Positions 41,124 through 49,488 of a stretch of 64,000 nt of DNA are shown piece after piece (within the stretch, counting starts at the first letter, position 1; every line of letters begins with the position of its first letter). The translations under genes and the position numbers were made by a program. The notes beneath the pieces were generated by a model. The model saw only the letters and a program-made list of their open reading frames with translations. It was not told the origin of the DNA and did not search any database. The stretch lies in contig JANQEU010000104.1 in the NCBI GenBank assembly GCA_028278225.1, positions 1-64,000 of the forward strand, in the 5' to 3' direction. This DNA is from Cyclobacteriaceae bacterium (GTDB taxonomy: Bacteria; Bacteroidota; Bacteroidia; Cytophagales; Cyclobacteriaceae).

Positions 41124-42149
41124 TCAATGCATCAACTGATACATAAGTTCTTTGAGCATTCCGGATTCTTTTTCCTTGCTGACATTGTATCCGATCCCTT
41201 TTGACTTAAGGTCCAGTTCATGGATCAACTGGATGTTGCGGATGACTTTGTCCAACGGGTATCTTCTGGACCCGGCAATGTATTCATTTGCAAAATATGG
41301 ATGAACGCCAATGAGTTTTGCTACGGTGTTTTTGTCTTTCGCTGCTGAGCCGTGTATAAGCAGCAGTTTTGAGAAATAGGAGAACAAGTTTACGATCGTG
41401 AGTATCAGGGGGTGATTGGCCGGGTTGGCACTGAAGTAGTTGATGATCTTCAGCGCCTTTGCGAAACTTCCGGATGACAAAGCATGCTGCAGTTCAAAAA
41501 CATTATATTCCTTGCTGATCCCAACGTATCTGTGGATCGCCAGATCATCGATTTCCTGGCCCTCACTCACATTTAGCAACAGCTTCTCAATCTCATTGGA
41601 TAGCCGCTGAAGGTTATTTCCAATGTTTTCCGACAAAAGCATCATTGCTTTCTGTGTAAGGCTTACACCCCGCGCTTTCGCATAGCTCTCAATCCAGGAC
41701 GGTATCTGATTATCATAAATTCGTTTGGAATCGAGAAAAACAGAATTGGCGGCCAGTGCTTTTGAGATTTTCGTTCTTTTGTCCAGCGATTTGTATTTGT
41801 AGCCAAACACCAGAATGGTCGATGGCAGCGGGTTTTCGAGATAACTGGTCAACAATATCTGATTGTCTTCGCTATTCCAGCCTTTCATCTCCTGCGCTTC
41901 CTTGACAATTACCACCTGCCTTTCACCCATCATCGGATACTTGCGGGCCGTTCCGATCACTTGCACTAAGTCCGTCTCCTTGCCGTAAAGAACGTACTGA
42001 TTGAAGTTTTTTTGTGATTCATCCAATGCGTTATTCTCAATGTGGGCAATGACATTGTCTATGAAAAAAGGTTCTTCACCCTGTAGAAAATAAACAGGAG
42101 CGTACTTGGAGGATTGGATCTCCCTGATGATCTCAATATACTCTGCCAT
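41124..42149 (-). CDS. holA: DNA polymerase III subunit delta
   Basis: A 341-residue protein of the HolA family, part of the clamp loader. Features are YFLQGEEPFFIDNVIAHIEN at the start, ERQVVIVKEAQEMKGW, a central helical region with LLSENIGNNLQRLSNEIEKLLL, and FELQHALSSGSFAKALKIIN. It is last in an operon with the aspartoacylase-like and GCS2-CBS genes, overlapping the former by 17 bp. Confidence 0.9.
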   Translation of the reverse strand: MAEYIEIIREIQSSKYAPVYFLQGEEPFFIDNVIAHIENNALDESQKNFNQYVLYGKETDLVQVIGTARKYPMMGERQVVIVKEAQEMKGWNSEDNQILLTSYLENPLPSTILVFGYKYKSLDKRTKISKALAANSVFLDSKRIYDNQIPSWIESYAKARGVSLTQKAMMLLSENIGNNLQRLSNEIEKLLLNVSEGQEIDDLAIHRYVGISKEYNVFELQHALSSGSFAKALKIINYFSANPANHPLILTIVNLFSYFSKLLLIHGSAAKDKNTVAKLIGVHPYFANEYIAGSRRYPLDKVIRNIQLIHELDLKSKGIGYNVSKEKESGMLKELMYQLMH

Positions 42150-43071
42150 TGCTGATTATGGAGAATTCAGGAACCTCCTCCACTATGAAAAATCCGTCTT
42201 CTCCGGTCCTTTGATATAACGGCATAAAGATCAAACCGGCCATGGGCGCATGAATCGGTCCGTCCTTGTCCATGGCAATATGTTGTCCCTTTGTCACTTT
42301 CTGGAAATTATGAAAGCCCGGCAGCATCCTGAACTGATCTTCTGTCTTGACTTTATGGCAATATAACGCCTTGACCGTCTGAGGAAGCTTTTGAGAAACC
42401 GACTGTAATTGCTGGACGTAATGATCCTCATTCTCGTGATCATGATGAGAAATACACCCGACTTTATCCAGTATTTCCCATAAACCGGAAGTATGGAGTT
42501 GATATTCACTACCGGTACCGATCGCGCCTCCCTCAAAAGCGAATGCAGTAAATCCTTTATCCTGAAAGTATGACGCCAGTGTACCCCTGAGATACTTATC
42601 CATTTCCACCACAACAGGTAAATGCAAACTCTTGATCAGCGGATAGTTCATTTCACCTTCAGGCACGATGACAAAGTTTCCTTTATCAGCGGATGTGGCG
42701 TGCAGATCGGCAATGACCTTTTCGGAGTAATTGCCGTTGCTGCTTTCTCTTATGATAATATCATAAATGGCTGCCAGTTCTTCATCCTCTGCTTCGTCCA
42801 TTGTTTGTTTTTCATTTACCCTGCGAATGTTCTCTTCCGTGAAAGCCCGGTTCAGGTCGTAGTCCAGAAATCGTTGATTGCATTGGACGGCCTTGATATT
42901 GCCAACTATCCCGACCAAAGTCCCTTTAAAAGGTATTTCGTGATTGATGATAGATGAATGCACATTTCGAAAAGCGTGGAGACCGATCTGTTCATTTCCA
43001 TGCAAAGCTGCTACACAAACCACCAGCGGGCCCGGTTGTTCACCTTCAATCTTTCCCAGAATTCTTTCCAT
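42133..43071 (-). CDS. Succinylglutamate desuccinylase/aspartoacylase-family zinc hydrolase
   Basis: A 312-residue M14-like enzyme. Zinc ligands are His24 and Glu27 (LHGNEQIG) and His124 (ADLHATS); DYDLNRAF supplies the substrate-binding Asn-Arg pair (Asn74/Arg75), and FEGGAIGTG near residue 180 carries the catalytic Glu. The family removes acyl groups from amino acids such as N-acetylaspartate or N-succinylglutamate. No arginine-degradation genes are adjacent, so the substrate is open. It overlaps the GCS2-CBS gene by 26 bp and holA by 17 bp. Confidence 0.85.
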   Translation of the reverse strand: MERILGKIEGEQPGPLVVCVAALHGNEQIGLHAFRNVHSSIINHEIPFKGTLVGIVGNIKAVQCNQRFLDYDLNRAFTEENIRRVNEKQTMDEAEDEELAAIYDIIIRESSNGNYSEKVIADLHATSADKGNFVIVPEGEMNYPLIKSLHLPVVVEMDKYLRGTLASYFQDKGFTAFAFEGGAIGTGSEYQLHTSGLWEILDKVGCISHHDHENEDHYVQQLQSVSQKLPQTVKALYCHKVKTEDQFRMLPGFHNFQKVTKGQHIAMDKDGPIHAPMAGLIFMPLYQRTGEDGFFIVEEVPEFSIISNGRVY

Positions 43072-44986
43072 GTAGTTTCTCTCTGCTCTTCAATAAACTA
43101 GTCGCAATATTAAGAAAGTTTCCTTCTGTTATTATTCCTATTAATCTATCATTTTTTACAACCGGCAGACAATCTACTTTCTTCTCCCGCATCACCTGCA
43201 ACGCATCCTGAATGGTGGCCTCCGGATGGATGGTTGTAGGATTGGTGACCATCAAATCCTTGACAACAACCTTTGCGCTGGGTTTCACATGCGAATTTTT
43301 ACTATAATACTGAAGCAGGATACGGTAATTGATCAATCCAAGTAGTCTCCCCTTGTTGTCTTCCACAGGCGCATATTTGATTTGACGCCAGTTAAGGATG
43401 TCAGCCACAAGCTCGGGTACATCGTCCTTTTGAACAGTAAACAGGTCGGTGGTCATGAATTCCTCTACTAACATATCATATGGTTCCCAGTGTGTTATTC
43501 CCTCAATTGTTGCAAGTTTCCATTTGTGGATCGGCAGGCTTTTTTTCTGATTTGAGATCATCGCGGAAGTCAAAGCTATCGCAACCTCCTCGCGACTGGT
43601 CTGTTTCATCAGAGCGATGTGGGAATTGATAAGCCATTGCGTCCCGGTTTGCCGGCTTTCATTTCTTGCTTCAATGATTTCCATGTATTTGTCCACATCT
43701 TTCTTGTCAATCCTGCATTTTTTCAGGCCTTCCCGGGCAATGGGCAGCAGCTCATTCTTGATCAATTCGTATACACTTATCTTTCTCCCTTTGATCCAGC
43801 TAAAATCGGTATTGACTCCGTCCCTTGCCGCACACATGAAGTTGTCCTTGGCATGGTCGAATTCCATTACTTCGGTTATTTTCGGGTACTCCGCATCAAA
43901 AGCATTCATCAACCCCAGCCAGAAAGCAGCATTCGCTACTTCATCTACAGCCGAGGGCCCGGATGGCAAAACCCTGTTCTCAATCCTGAGGTGAGGTTTC
44001 CCATTTGGACTGATCCCATAACAGGCACGATTCCAGCGATACACCGTAGAGTTATGGATCATCAGTGCCCGCAATTTTGGAGTGACTCCTTTATCCAATT
44101 GCTTAAAAACATCATCCTCGGGATCTGTCATCAGCATCACCCGAAACCGGGTGACATCATCCTTGTACATTTCAACTATAGAGTCCTCCAGCCAGGATTT
44201 TCCAAATGTTACCCTCGGGCTCCTGTCCCGGATGTGTTCGGATGCTGTGCGGGTGTCAATAGATTGCTGAAACAGCGCAACCCGGGTTTCAGCCCACAGC
44301 CTTTTCCCAAATAACAGCGGTGAATTCACGGCAATGGCCAGGACGGGACCAGCCAATGCCTGGGCGATGTTATATTTTTTCACGAAATCGTCGGGCCTTA
44401 CCTGCATATGCACCTGGAATGAGGTATTGCATGATTCGAGCATTGCTGAATCATGCTTGATGTTCAATTCGTCCAGGCCGGTAATGTGAAGCTCATGGAG
44501 ACTGCCCCTCATCTTGTTAATAGCCTCCAGCAATGCGTAATATCTGTCCAGGGGGGTGAGGTTTCCCATTTCCAGGTCAAACTTCCTGATGGTTGGCAGG
44601 ATGCCTGTCAATACAAAGTCCAGTTGATCCTCTTTTCCCAGCTTCCTGAGTCTTTGAAGTTTTTCCTCAATCCTTCCTTCCATGATGCTGAAGCAATCCT
44701 TTTCAAATACCAGCGGTCTGAGATTAGCTTCAATGTTGAATTTTGCAAGCTCCGTAGTAAATAGCGGATCCTTGAGTTTTTCCAGCATTTCCAGGGATTT
44801 CGGTGCAGGCTTAAAGTGGTTATCAACAATACATATTTCCTGCTCAGCACCTATATGCAATGGATCTTCATTAAACCAGCCCTCCTCAAGCATTCGCTCC
44901 ATGGCATGAATATCTTTCAGAAGGTTTCGGGTAAAGATATTAAGCTCCGATCTGGACGAAATGAGTCGAACATTCAAATCTCCCAT
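43046..44986 (-). CDS. GCS2-like carboxylate-amine ligase fused to a CBS-domain pair
   Basis: A 646-residue protein. Residues about 40-490 resemble glutamate-cysteine ligase type 2/YbdK-like ligases: HIGAEQEICIVD near residue 46, ITGLDELNIKHD, SFQVHMQVRPDDF and RIENRVLPSGPSAVDE. Residues about 505-640 are two CBS domains (EEFMTTDLFTVQKDDVPELV and DLMVTNPTTIHPEATIQDAL), which usually bind adenine nucleotides. A ligase with a built-in nucleotide sensor next to a deacylase suggests that acyl-amino-acid or gamma-glutamyl linkages are made and broken here. The product is unknown. Confidence 0.8.
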   Translation of the reverse strand: MGDLNVRLISSRSELNIFTRNLLKDIHAMERMLEEGWFNEDPLHIGAEQEICIVDNHFKPAPKSLEMLEKLKDPLFTTELAKFNIEANLRPLVFEKDCFSIMEGRIEEKLQRLRKLGKEDQLDFVLTGILPTIRKFDLEMGNLTPLDRYYALLEAINKMRGSLHELHITGLDELNIKHDSAMLESCNTSFQVHMQVRPDDFVKKYNIAQALAGPVLAIAVNSPLLFGKRLWAETRVALFQQSIDTRTASEHIRDRSPRVTFGKSWLEDSIVEMYKDDVTRFRVMLMTDPEDDVFKQLDKGVTPKLRALMIHNSTVYRWNRACYGISPNGKPHLRIENRVLPSGPSAVDEVANAAFWLGLMNAFDAEYPKITEVMEFDHAKDNFMCAARDGVNTDFSWIKGRKISVYELIKNELLPIAREGLKKCRIDKKDVDKYMEIIEARNESRQTGTQWLINSHIALMKQTSREEVAIALTSAMISNQKKSLPIHKWKLATIEGITHWEPYDMLVEEFMTTDLFTVQKDDVPELVADILNWRQIKYAPVEDNKGRLLGLINYRILLQYYSKNSHVKPSAKVVVKDLMVTNPTTIHPEATIQDALQVMREKKVDCLPVVKNDRLIGIITEGNFLNIATSLLKSREKLHGKNSGKD

Positions 44987-45077
44987 GTTTTAAATATAAG
45001 GTAGAGACAATGAAAAATTCATCTAATAAATATCAAATTGAATTAAGATCTGATTCAGGCTCATAATCGAAACGATA

Positions 45078-45110
45078 ATTTAGGCTTTTCTGATTGACCA
45101 ATCTATTTTT
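45078..45110 (+). promoter_or_regulatory. Bacteroidota-type promoter for tyrS
   Basis: -7 element TATTTTTG at 45103-45110; a TTTAG at 45078-45082 lies 20 bp upstream in the -33 position. ATG of tyrS is 22 bp further on. Confidence 0.5.
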
Positions 45111-45131
45111 GCCGCCAAACCTGATTTCGAT

Positions 45132-46409
45132 ATGAAAGACTTTGTGGCGGAGCTCACCTGGAGAGGAATGATCCATGATAAGATGCCTGGTGTGGAGGAC
45201 CAGCTGAAAAAGATGACCTCCGCCTATATAGGTTTTGATCCAACGGCCGATTCCCTTCATATTGGGAACCTGGTGCAGATCATGACGCTTGTGCATTTTC
45301 AGCGATGCGGCCACAAACCTATAATTCTTGTTGGGGGAGCGACGGGCATGGTTGGTGATCCGTCAGGAAGATCGGAAGAACGTAACCTGCTGGATGAAGA
45401 AACATTGAATTACAACCTGCAAAAAGTTCAAAAGCAACTGGAAAAGTTTCTCAACTTCACGGGAGAAAACGCCGCCGAAGTAGTAAATAATTATGACTGG
45501 TTCAGGGAACTCGATTTTTTAAGCTTCATAAGGGATGTAGGCAAGCACATAACGGTTAATTATATGATGGCTAAAGATTCCGTGAAAAACAGGCTGGAAT
45601 CAGGATTGTCATTCACCGAATTCAGCTATCAGCTGGTCCAGGGGTATGATTTCTACTGGTTATGGAAAAATAAGAATGTCAAACTCCAGCTGGGAGGATC
45701 TGACCAGTGGGGAAATATTGTGACGGGCACAGAGCTGATACGACGCAAAGGACAAGGTGAGGCATACGCCATAACCACTCCCCTGATCACAAAAGCTGAC
45801 GGATCGAAATTCGGGAAAAGCGAATCAGGGAATATCTGGCTGGATCCGGAGAAAACATCACCGTACAAGTTCTATCAGTACTGGATAAACGCTGCAGATG
45901 AAGATGTCGAGAATTATATCAGGATCTTCAGCCTGAAGACAAAAGAAGAAATTGACGATCTGATAGGTGAGCATAGGCAGGCCCCTCATCACAGGCTGCT
46001 GCAAAGGACTTTGGCCGAGGAGATCACCGAAGTGGTTCATTCAAGATCGGAGTTGGATACTGCTATCAAGGCGTCATCCATTCTGTTTGGAAAATCCACA
46101 ACGGAGGATCTGGCTTCAATTGACGAAACCACCTTATTGCAGGTGTTCGAGGGTGTCCCGCAGACAGAGATATCAAAGGATCAATTTACCAAAACTGAAA
46201 ATGTCACGGATCTTTTAAGTGAAGTAACCAACGGAATCGTATTTCCATCAAAGGGCGAAGCACGAAGAATGATCAAGGGAGGTGGGGTAAGTGTCAATAA
46301 ACAGAAGGTCGGTTCTCCCGAAGATCCCGTCGATTACGAATTACTACAGGGAAAATATCTCTTGGCGCAAAAGGGTAAGAAGAACTACTACCTGCTGAAG
46401 GTGGTTTGA
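45132..46409 (+). CDS. tyrS: Tyrosyl-tRNA synthetase
   Basis: A 425-residue class I synthetase. HIGN at residues 43-46 is the HIGH motif; [13 protein letters not shown] and [11 protein letters not shown] are tyrosine-site segments; [12 protein letters not shown] and [12 protein letters not shown] contain the KMSKS counterpart. The C-terminal S4 domain (residues about 355-425) has [15 protein letters not shown]. It charges tRNA-Tyr. Single gene, divergent from the GCS2-CBS operon. Confidence 0.97.
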   Translation: MKDFVAELTWRGMIHDKMPGVEDQLKKMTSAYIGFDPTADSLHIGNLVQIMTLVHFQRCGHKPIILVGGATGMVGDPSGRSEERNLLDEETLNYNLQKVQKQLEKFLNFTGENAAEVVNNYDWFRELDFLSFIRDVGKHITVNYMMAKDSVKNRLESGLSFTEFSYQLVQGYDFYWLWKNKNVKLQLGGSDQWGNIVTGTELIRRKGQGEAYAITTPLITKADGSKFGKSESGNIWLDPEKTSPYKFYQYWINAADEDVENYIRIFSLKTKEEIDDLIGEHRQAPHHRLLQRTLAEEITEVVHSRSELDTAIKASSILFGKSTTEDLASIDETTLLQVFEGVPQTEISKDQFTKTENVTDLLSEVTNGIVFPSKGEARRMIKGGGVSVNKQKVGSPEDPVDYELLQGKYLLAQKGKKNYYLLKVV

Positions 46410-46505
46410 TTGATGCATTCGCTGAAGCAAGCGATACTACTTTAGCGTCAGCGCGCAGTCGCATAGTATTTGTTATCTTTAATATGGATCAAAACTACCA
46501 CTCTC

Positions 46506-47327
46506 ATGAAGTGTAAATATTTAATATTCTTAGCCGGCTGTATCATCTTATTTTCAGGTTATTCACAGACAAGAGATATCACGAAAATTACCGGTGACTT
46601 ATACAGGTTTAGGAACGATGCGCATTATTCCGTATTTCTGGTTACATCCGGGGGTGTGATCGCTACTGATCCGATCAGCAAGGAGGCAGCTACCTGGTTA
46701 AAAGCTGAAATTGAAAAAAGGTTTAATCAACCCATTAAGTATTTGGTGTACAGCCATGATCATGCAGATCATATCAGTGGAGGTGAAGTATTTGATGAAG
46801 CAAATGTCATTGCGCATGAATTGACCAAGGAGAATATTATAAAGGAAAAACGTCCAACTGCTGTACCCGACGGAACGTTCAGTGACAGAATGACAATCGA
46901 ATTGGGTGGTAAGACAATTGAATTGATCTATCCGGGTAAAAGTCATTCGGACAATTGCATCGCTATTTATTTCCCCGATGAAAAAACTGTATTCGCTGTA
47001 GATTTTATCAGTACAAAGCGTCTGCCTTACCGCACGCTAAACAATGCCTTTTTCCCGGATTGGATGCAGGCGATAGAAAAAGTGGAGGCGCTGGATTTTG
47101 ATATCTTCGTCCCCGGTCACGGAGATATCGGGAATAAAAAAGATGTCAGAGATCACAGGCTCTACCTTGAAGAACTTTACTCGGAGGTGACCAAAGCCCG
47201 TAAGAAAGGGATGTCTGTGGATGAAATGAAGCAGGTAATAACCCTGGATAAATACAAGCACTTTGGCCAGTATGAGGCCTGGCGCGAAATGAATATTGAG
47301 GGAATGGCTAAATATGTAAAAGAATAA
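46506..47327 (+). CDS. Secreted MBL-fold metallo-hydrolase
   Basis: From ATG 46506 the product is 273 residues with a signal peptide (IFLAGCIILFSGYS). The metal motif HDHADH is at residues 84-89; further ligands are expected at KSHSDN (about residue 150), AVDFIST and the C-terminal PGHGDIG. An upstream ATG at 46470 would place 12 residues before the signal. This is the subclass of periplasmic MBL proteins related to beta-lactamase class B and lactonases; the substrate is open. The gene runs convergent with the CGNR regulator gene, one base apart. Confidence 0.85.
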   Translation: MKCKYLIFLAGCIILFSGYSQTRDITKITGDLYRFRNDAHYSVFLVTSGGVIATDPISKEAATWLKAEIEKRFNQPIKYLVYSHDHADHISGGEVFDEANVIAHELTKENIIKEKRPTAVPDGTFSDRMTIELGGKTIELIYPGKSHSDNCIAIYFPDEKTVFAVDFISTKRLPYRTLNNAFFPDWMQAIEKVEALDFDIFVPGHGDIGNKKDVRDHRLYLEELYSEVTKARKKGMSVDEMKQVITLDKYKHFGQYEAWREMNIEGMAKYVKE

Positions 47328-47328
47328 T

Positions 47329-47946
47329 CTATTGGCTCTCCTTTCTTGCCTTTTTCCGATAATAGTATCGTTTTGATTTGTCAACACTTCCGCATGTAAG
47401 CGAGTTGCACCATTTACGTTTTCCATTTTTTGTGGTATCCAGAAATATCCAGCCACAGGAGCTGCACATTTTGATCCGTTCCCGTGGATGATACTTGAGA
47501 ACTTCGTAAGCATCCGCAAAAACTAAATTCAAGGGCGATGAGAGATCATCATAAGTGATTAAACAAATACAATTGCATGTGGGATCAAAGGAGTAACTAC
47601 TGAGAGATTGGGAAATCAATTTGTTGAAATCCCTAAGTACCCCAGGCGGCTGAACTTCTCCACGTATCATTGCGGAAAAAAAATGGAAAGCAACATCCCG
47701 CGCGCGGGCAATTTTACCCATTACCTTTTCAGCTGCTTCAGGCTGATCCTCAGCGCGTCGCATCAACTTTGATAATGTTTGTGTTGATAGTAATGCTACT
47801 TTCTTACTCCAGCTTATGAATTTATTGTAGTCGCTGATATAGTCATATCTATCATTATCTACCCAGCTACTTGTGGTATTGATGAAGTCAAAAATCAGAC
47901 TCCCACCATCCAGTGATAAAGTATCAATACTTCTCTTTTCCGTCAT
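47329..47946 (-). CDS. CGNR zinc-finger/ABATE-domain regulator with altered CGNR motif
   Basis: A 205-residue protein: an N-terminal ABATE stress-sensor-like domain (LSLDGGSLIFDFINTTSSW and a helical middle) and a C-terminal zinc finger with MCSSCGWIFLDTT and KWCNSLTCGSVDKSKR. Four cysteines are kept but the CGNR tetrad reads CGSV. Such proteins are DNA-binding regulators in stress responses. It is divergent from a dinB gene with two direct 28-bp repeats in between. Confidence 0.8.
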   Translation of the reverse strand: MTEKRSIDTLSLDGGSLIFDFINTTSSWVDNDRYDYISDYNKFISWSKKVALLSTQTLSKLMRRAEDQPEAAEKVMGKIARARDVAFHFFSAMIRGEVQPPGVLRDFNKLISQSLSSYSFDPTCNCICLITYDDLSSPLNLVFADAYEVLKYHPRERIKMCSSCGWIFLDTTKNGKRKWCNSLTCGSVDKSKRYYYRKKARKESQ

Positions 47947-47967
47947 TATTCACAAAATTAATTTTTT

Positions 47968-48037
47968 TACGAGTAAAACTTATTTTAATAGTAACATTTT
48001 TATTATTTTTACCGTTAAAACGTATTTAGATAGTAAA
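47968..48037. promoter_or_regulatory. Two direct 28-bp repeats, 42 bp apart (operator candidates)
   Basis: 47968-47995 and 48010-48037 share 21 of 28 positions (common core TAAAAC, then TATTT, then ATAGTAA). The 42-bp period equals four helical turns, placing the copies on the same DNA face, between the CGNR regulator and dinB genes. Confidence 0.6.
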
Positions 48038-48057
48038 AGATTTAACCAACTTAAATA

Positions 48058-48600
48058 ATGATCACTCAATCCACCCGGGACATACTTACTTCAGAAACAA
48101 TCCTCCAGAAAATGAAAGAAGTTCAGGTCGGAAAGCCATGGTATGGTACCTCAGTAGAAGAACTGCTCTGCCGGGTTGATCCGAATTTTGCATTTGAAAG
48201 GTCGCCAAAGATGCCCTACAGTATCGCCTCACTTCTTGCTCATATGATTTACTGGAAGAAATATGCTTCGGATGTCTTGGAGGATAATAAAGCCGAGAGG
48301 GACCAGCAAGCCTCCTTCTCTACGACCTCTTTCGGCAAACCAGGTCCTGAAACCTGGTTTGAAATGATACATATTTTCAAGGAATTGAATGCAAAGATCA
48401 CAAAATGGCTTGATGAGAACATGATTGACCCCTATGAAGAAGTAAAAGGTACACGTTACAATCTCCGGGCATTACTCGAAGGGATAACGGAGCACGATAT
48501 TTATCACGTTGGTCAAATCGCACTGCTGACCAAATATTTCCAGGGAAGGCGTAGAAGCAATCCAATATTCAGGGGCATCAGGGGATTGGCAATTTGGTAA
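48058..48600 (+). CDS. DinB-family protein
   Basis: A 180-residue four-helix-bundle protein. Metal-binding histidines are His62 (LLAHMIYW), His146 and His150 (EHDIYHVGQIALL). The family includes thiol transferases and uncharacterised stress proteins; the exact reaction is unknown. The start at ATG 48058 follows a region with two operator-like repeats, and the divergent gene encodes a CGNR regulator, so stress-induced control by it is plausible. Confidence 0.85.
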   Translation: MITQSTRDILTSETILQKMKEVQVGKPWYGTSVEELLCRVDPNFAFERSPKMPYSIASLLAHMIYWKKYASDVLEDNKAERDQQASFSTTSFGKPGPETWFEMIHIFKELNAKITKWLDENMIDPYEEVKGTRYNLRALLEGITEHDIYHVGQIALLTKYFQGRRRSNPIFRGIRGLAIW

Positions 48601-48761
48601 TTACACAAATTGTATAAGGATCCAGGATCCGGTATAAAAGCCGCCGGCTTTGTAGCAAAAATCATTAGATAAGTTCCTGTTTGACATTTCGATGTGATTA
48701 CAGGCGACGAAATATCTATTCAAAAAAAAGTGGTATTTTCATATCCCATAATCTTGAAATC

Positions 48762-49331
48762 ATGAAATCAATATTGACAACACTTACTCTGGCAATATCC
48801 TTTTCGGCCCTTTCCCAGATCCCGGATGCGGAATGGCAGATCAAAACGGCCGTTTTAGCAGCGCCGGATCAATACCGCTCGGAAGCTGCGGTCCTGGGTT
48901 ATGATAAAGACGGTAACCTCGTGACGCTTAGAGAAGGCAGCAATCAGTACATCTGCCTTGCCGATGATCCCAATAAAGAGGGATTCGGCACGGCAGCATA
49001 TCACAAAGACCTTGAGCCTTTTATGGCAAGAGGCCGGGCGCTGAAGGCACAGGGCAAGGGATTCCAGGAAATATTTGATATCAGGGAGGAGGAAGTCAAA
49101 TCCGGAAAATTGAAGATGCCGGATAAAGCGACATTGTTCGTATTCAGCGGCACGGTCAATGAGGAAACAAAAGAGATTGAAGACCAATACGTCAGATATG
49201 TCGTTTACATCCCTTACGCAACCCCCGAATCAACCGGACTGCCACCCAGTCCTCCTGCCAAGGGTCATCCATGGATCATGGACCCCGGCACACACCGGGC
49301 ACATATTATGATCAGCCCGCCTAAAAACTAG
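48762..49331 (+). CDS. Secreted protein of unknown function
   Basis: From ATG 48762 the product is 189 residues with a signal peptide (MKSILTTLTLAISFSALSQ). The mature part contains IKTAVLAAPDQYRSEAAVLG, then LREGSNQYICLADDP, a Lys-rich middle and YVVYIPYATPESTGLPPSPP and HPWIMDPGTHRAHIMIS. The His/Met-rich tail is notable. No family recognised; similar short exported proteins are common in Bacteroidota. The longer ORF from 48681 is not used because the signal begins at 48762. Confidence 0.65.
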   Translation: MKSILTTLTLAISFSALSQIPDAEWQIKTAVLAAPDQYRSEAAVLGYDKDGNLVTLREGSNQYICLADDPNKEGFGTAAYHKDLEPFMARGRALKAQGKGFQEIFDIREEEVKSGKLKMPDKATLFVFSGTVNEETKEIEDQYVRYVVYIPYATPESTGLPPSPPAKGHPWIMDPGTHRAHIMISPPKN

Positions 49332-49459
49332 TTTGGCGTCAGGACTCCCGGGTCCGGGTTGAGGATTGAGCCAATTTCAGCCCGGAACCTTAAAACTCTG
49401 AATGCCAAACTCAAAACTTGCGTATGGTTACTTTTTAAGTCATTACTATTATTAATATG

Positions 49460-49467
49460 TAATTTTG
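49460..49467 (+). promoter_or_regulatory. -7 element for the barrel gene at 49489
   Basis: TAATTTTG (consensus TAnnTTTG) lies 21 bp before the ATG at 49489. A TTTAAG lies 20 bp upstream in place of the -33 box. Confidence 0.4.
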
Positions 49468-49488
49468 CACCCGTAAAAGGACCAAGGC

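Noticed and set aside
43619..44314. 231-codon plus-strand ORF opposite the GCS2-CBS gene
   Set aside because: Lies wholly inside a well supported gene and has no recognisable domain.
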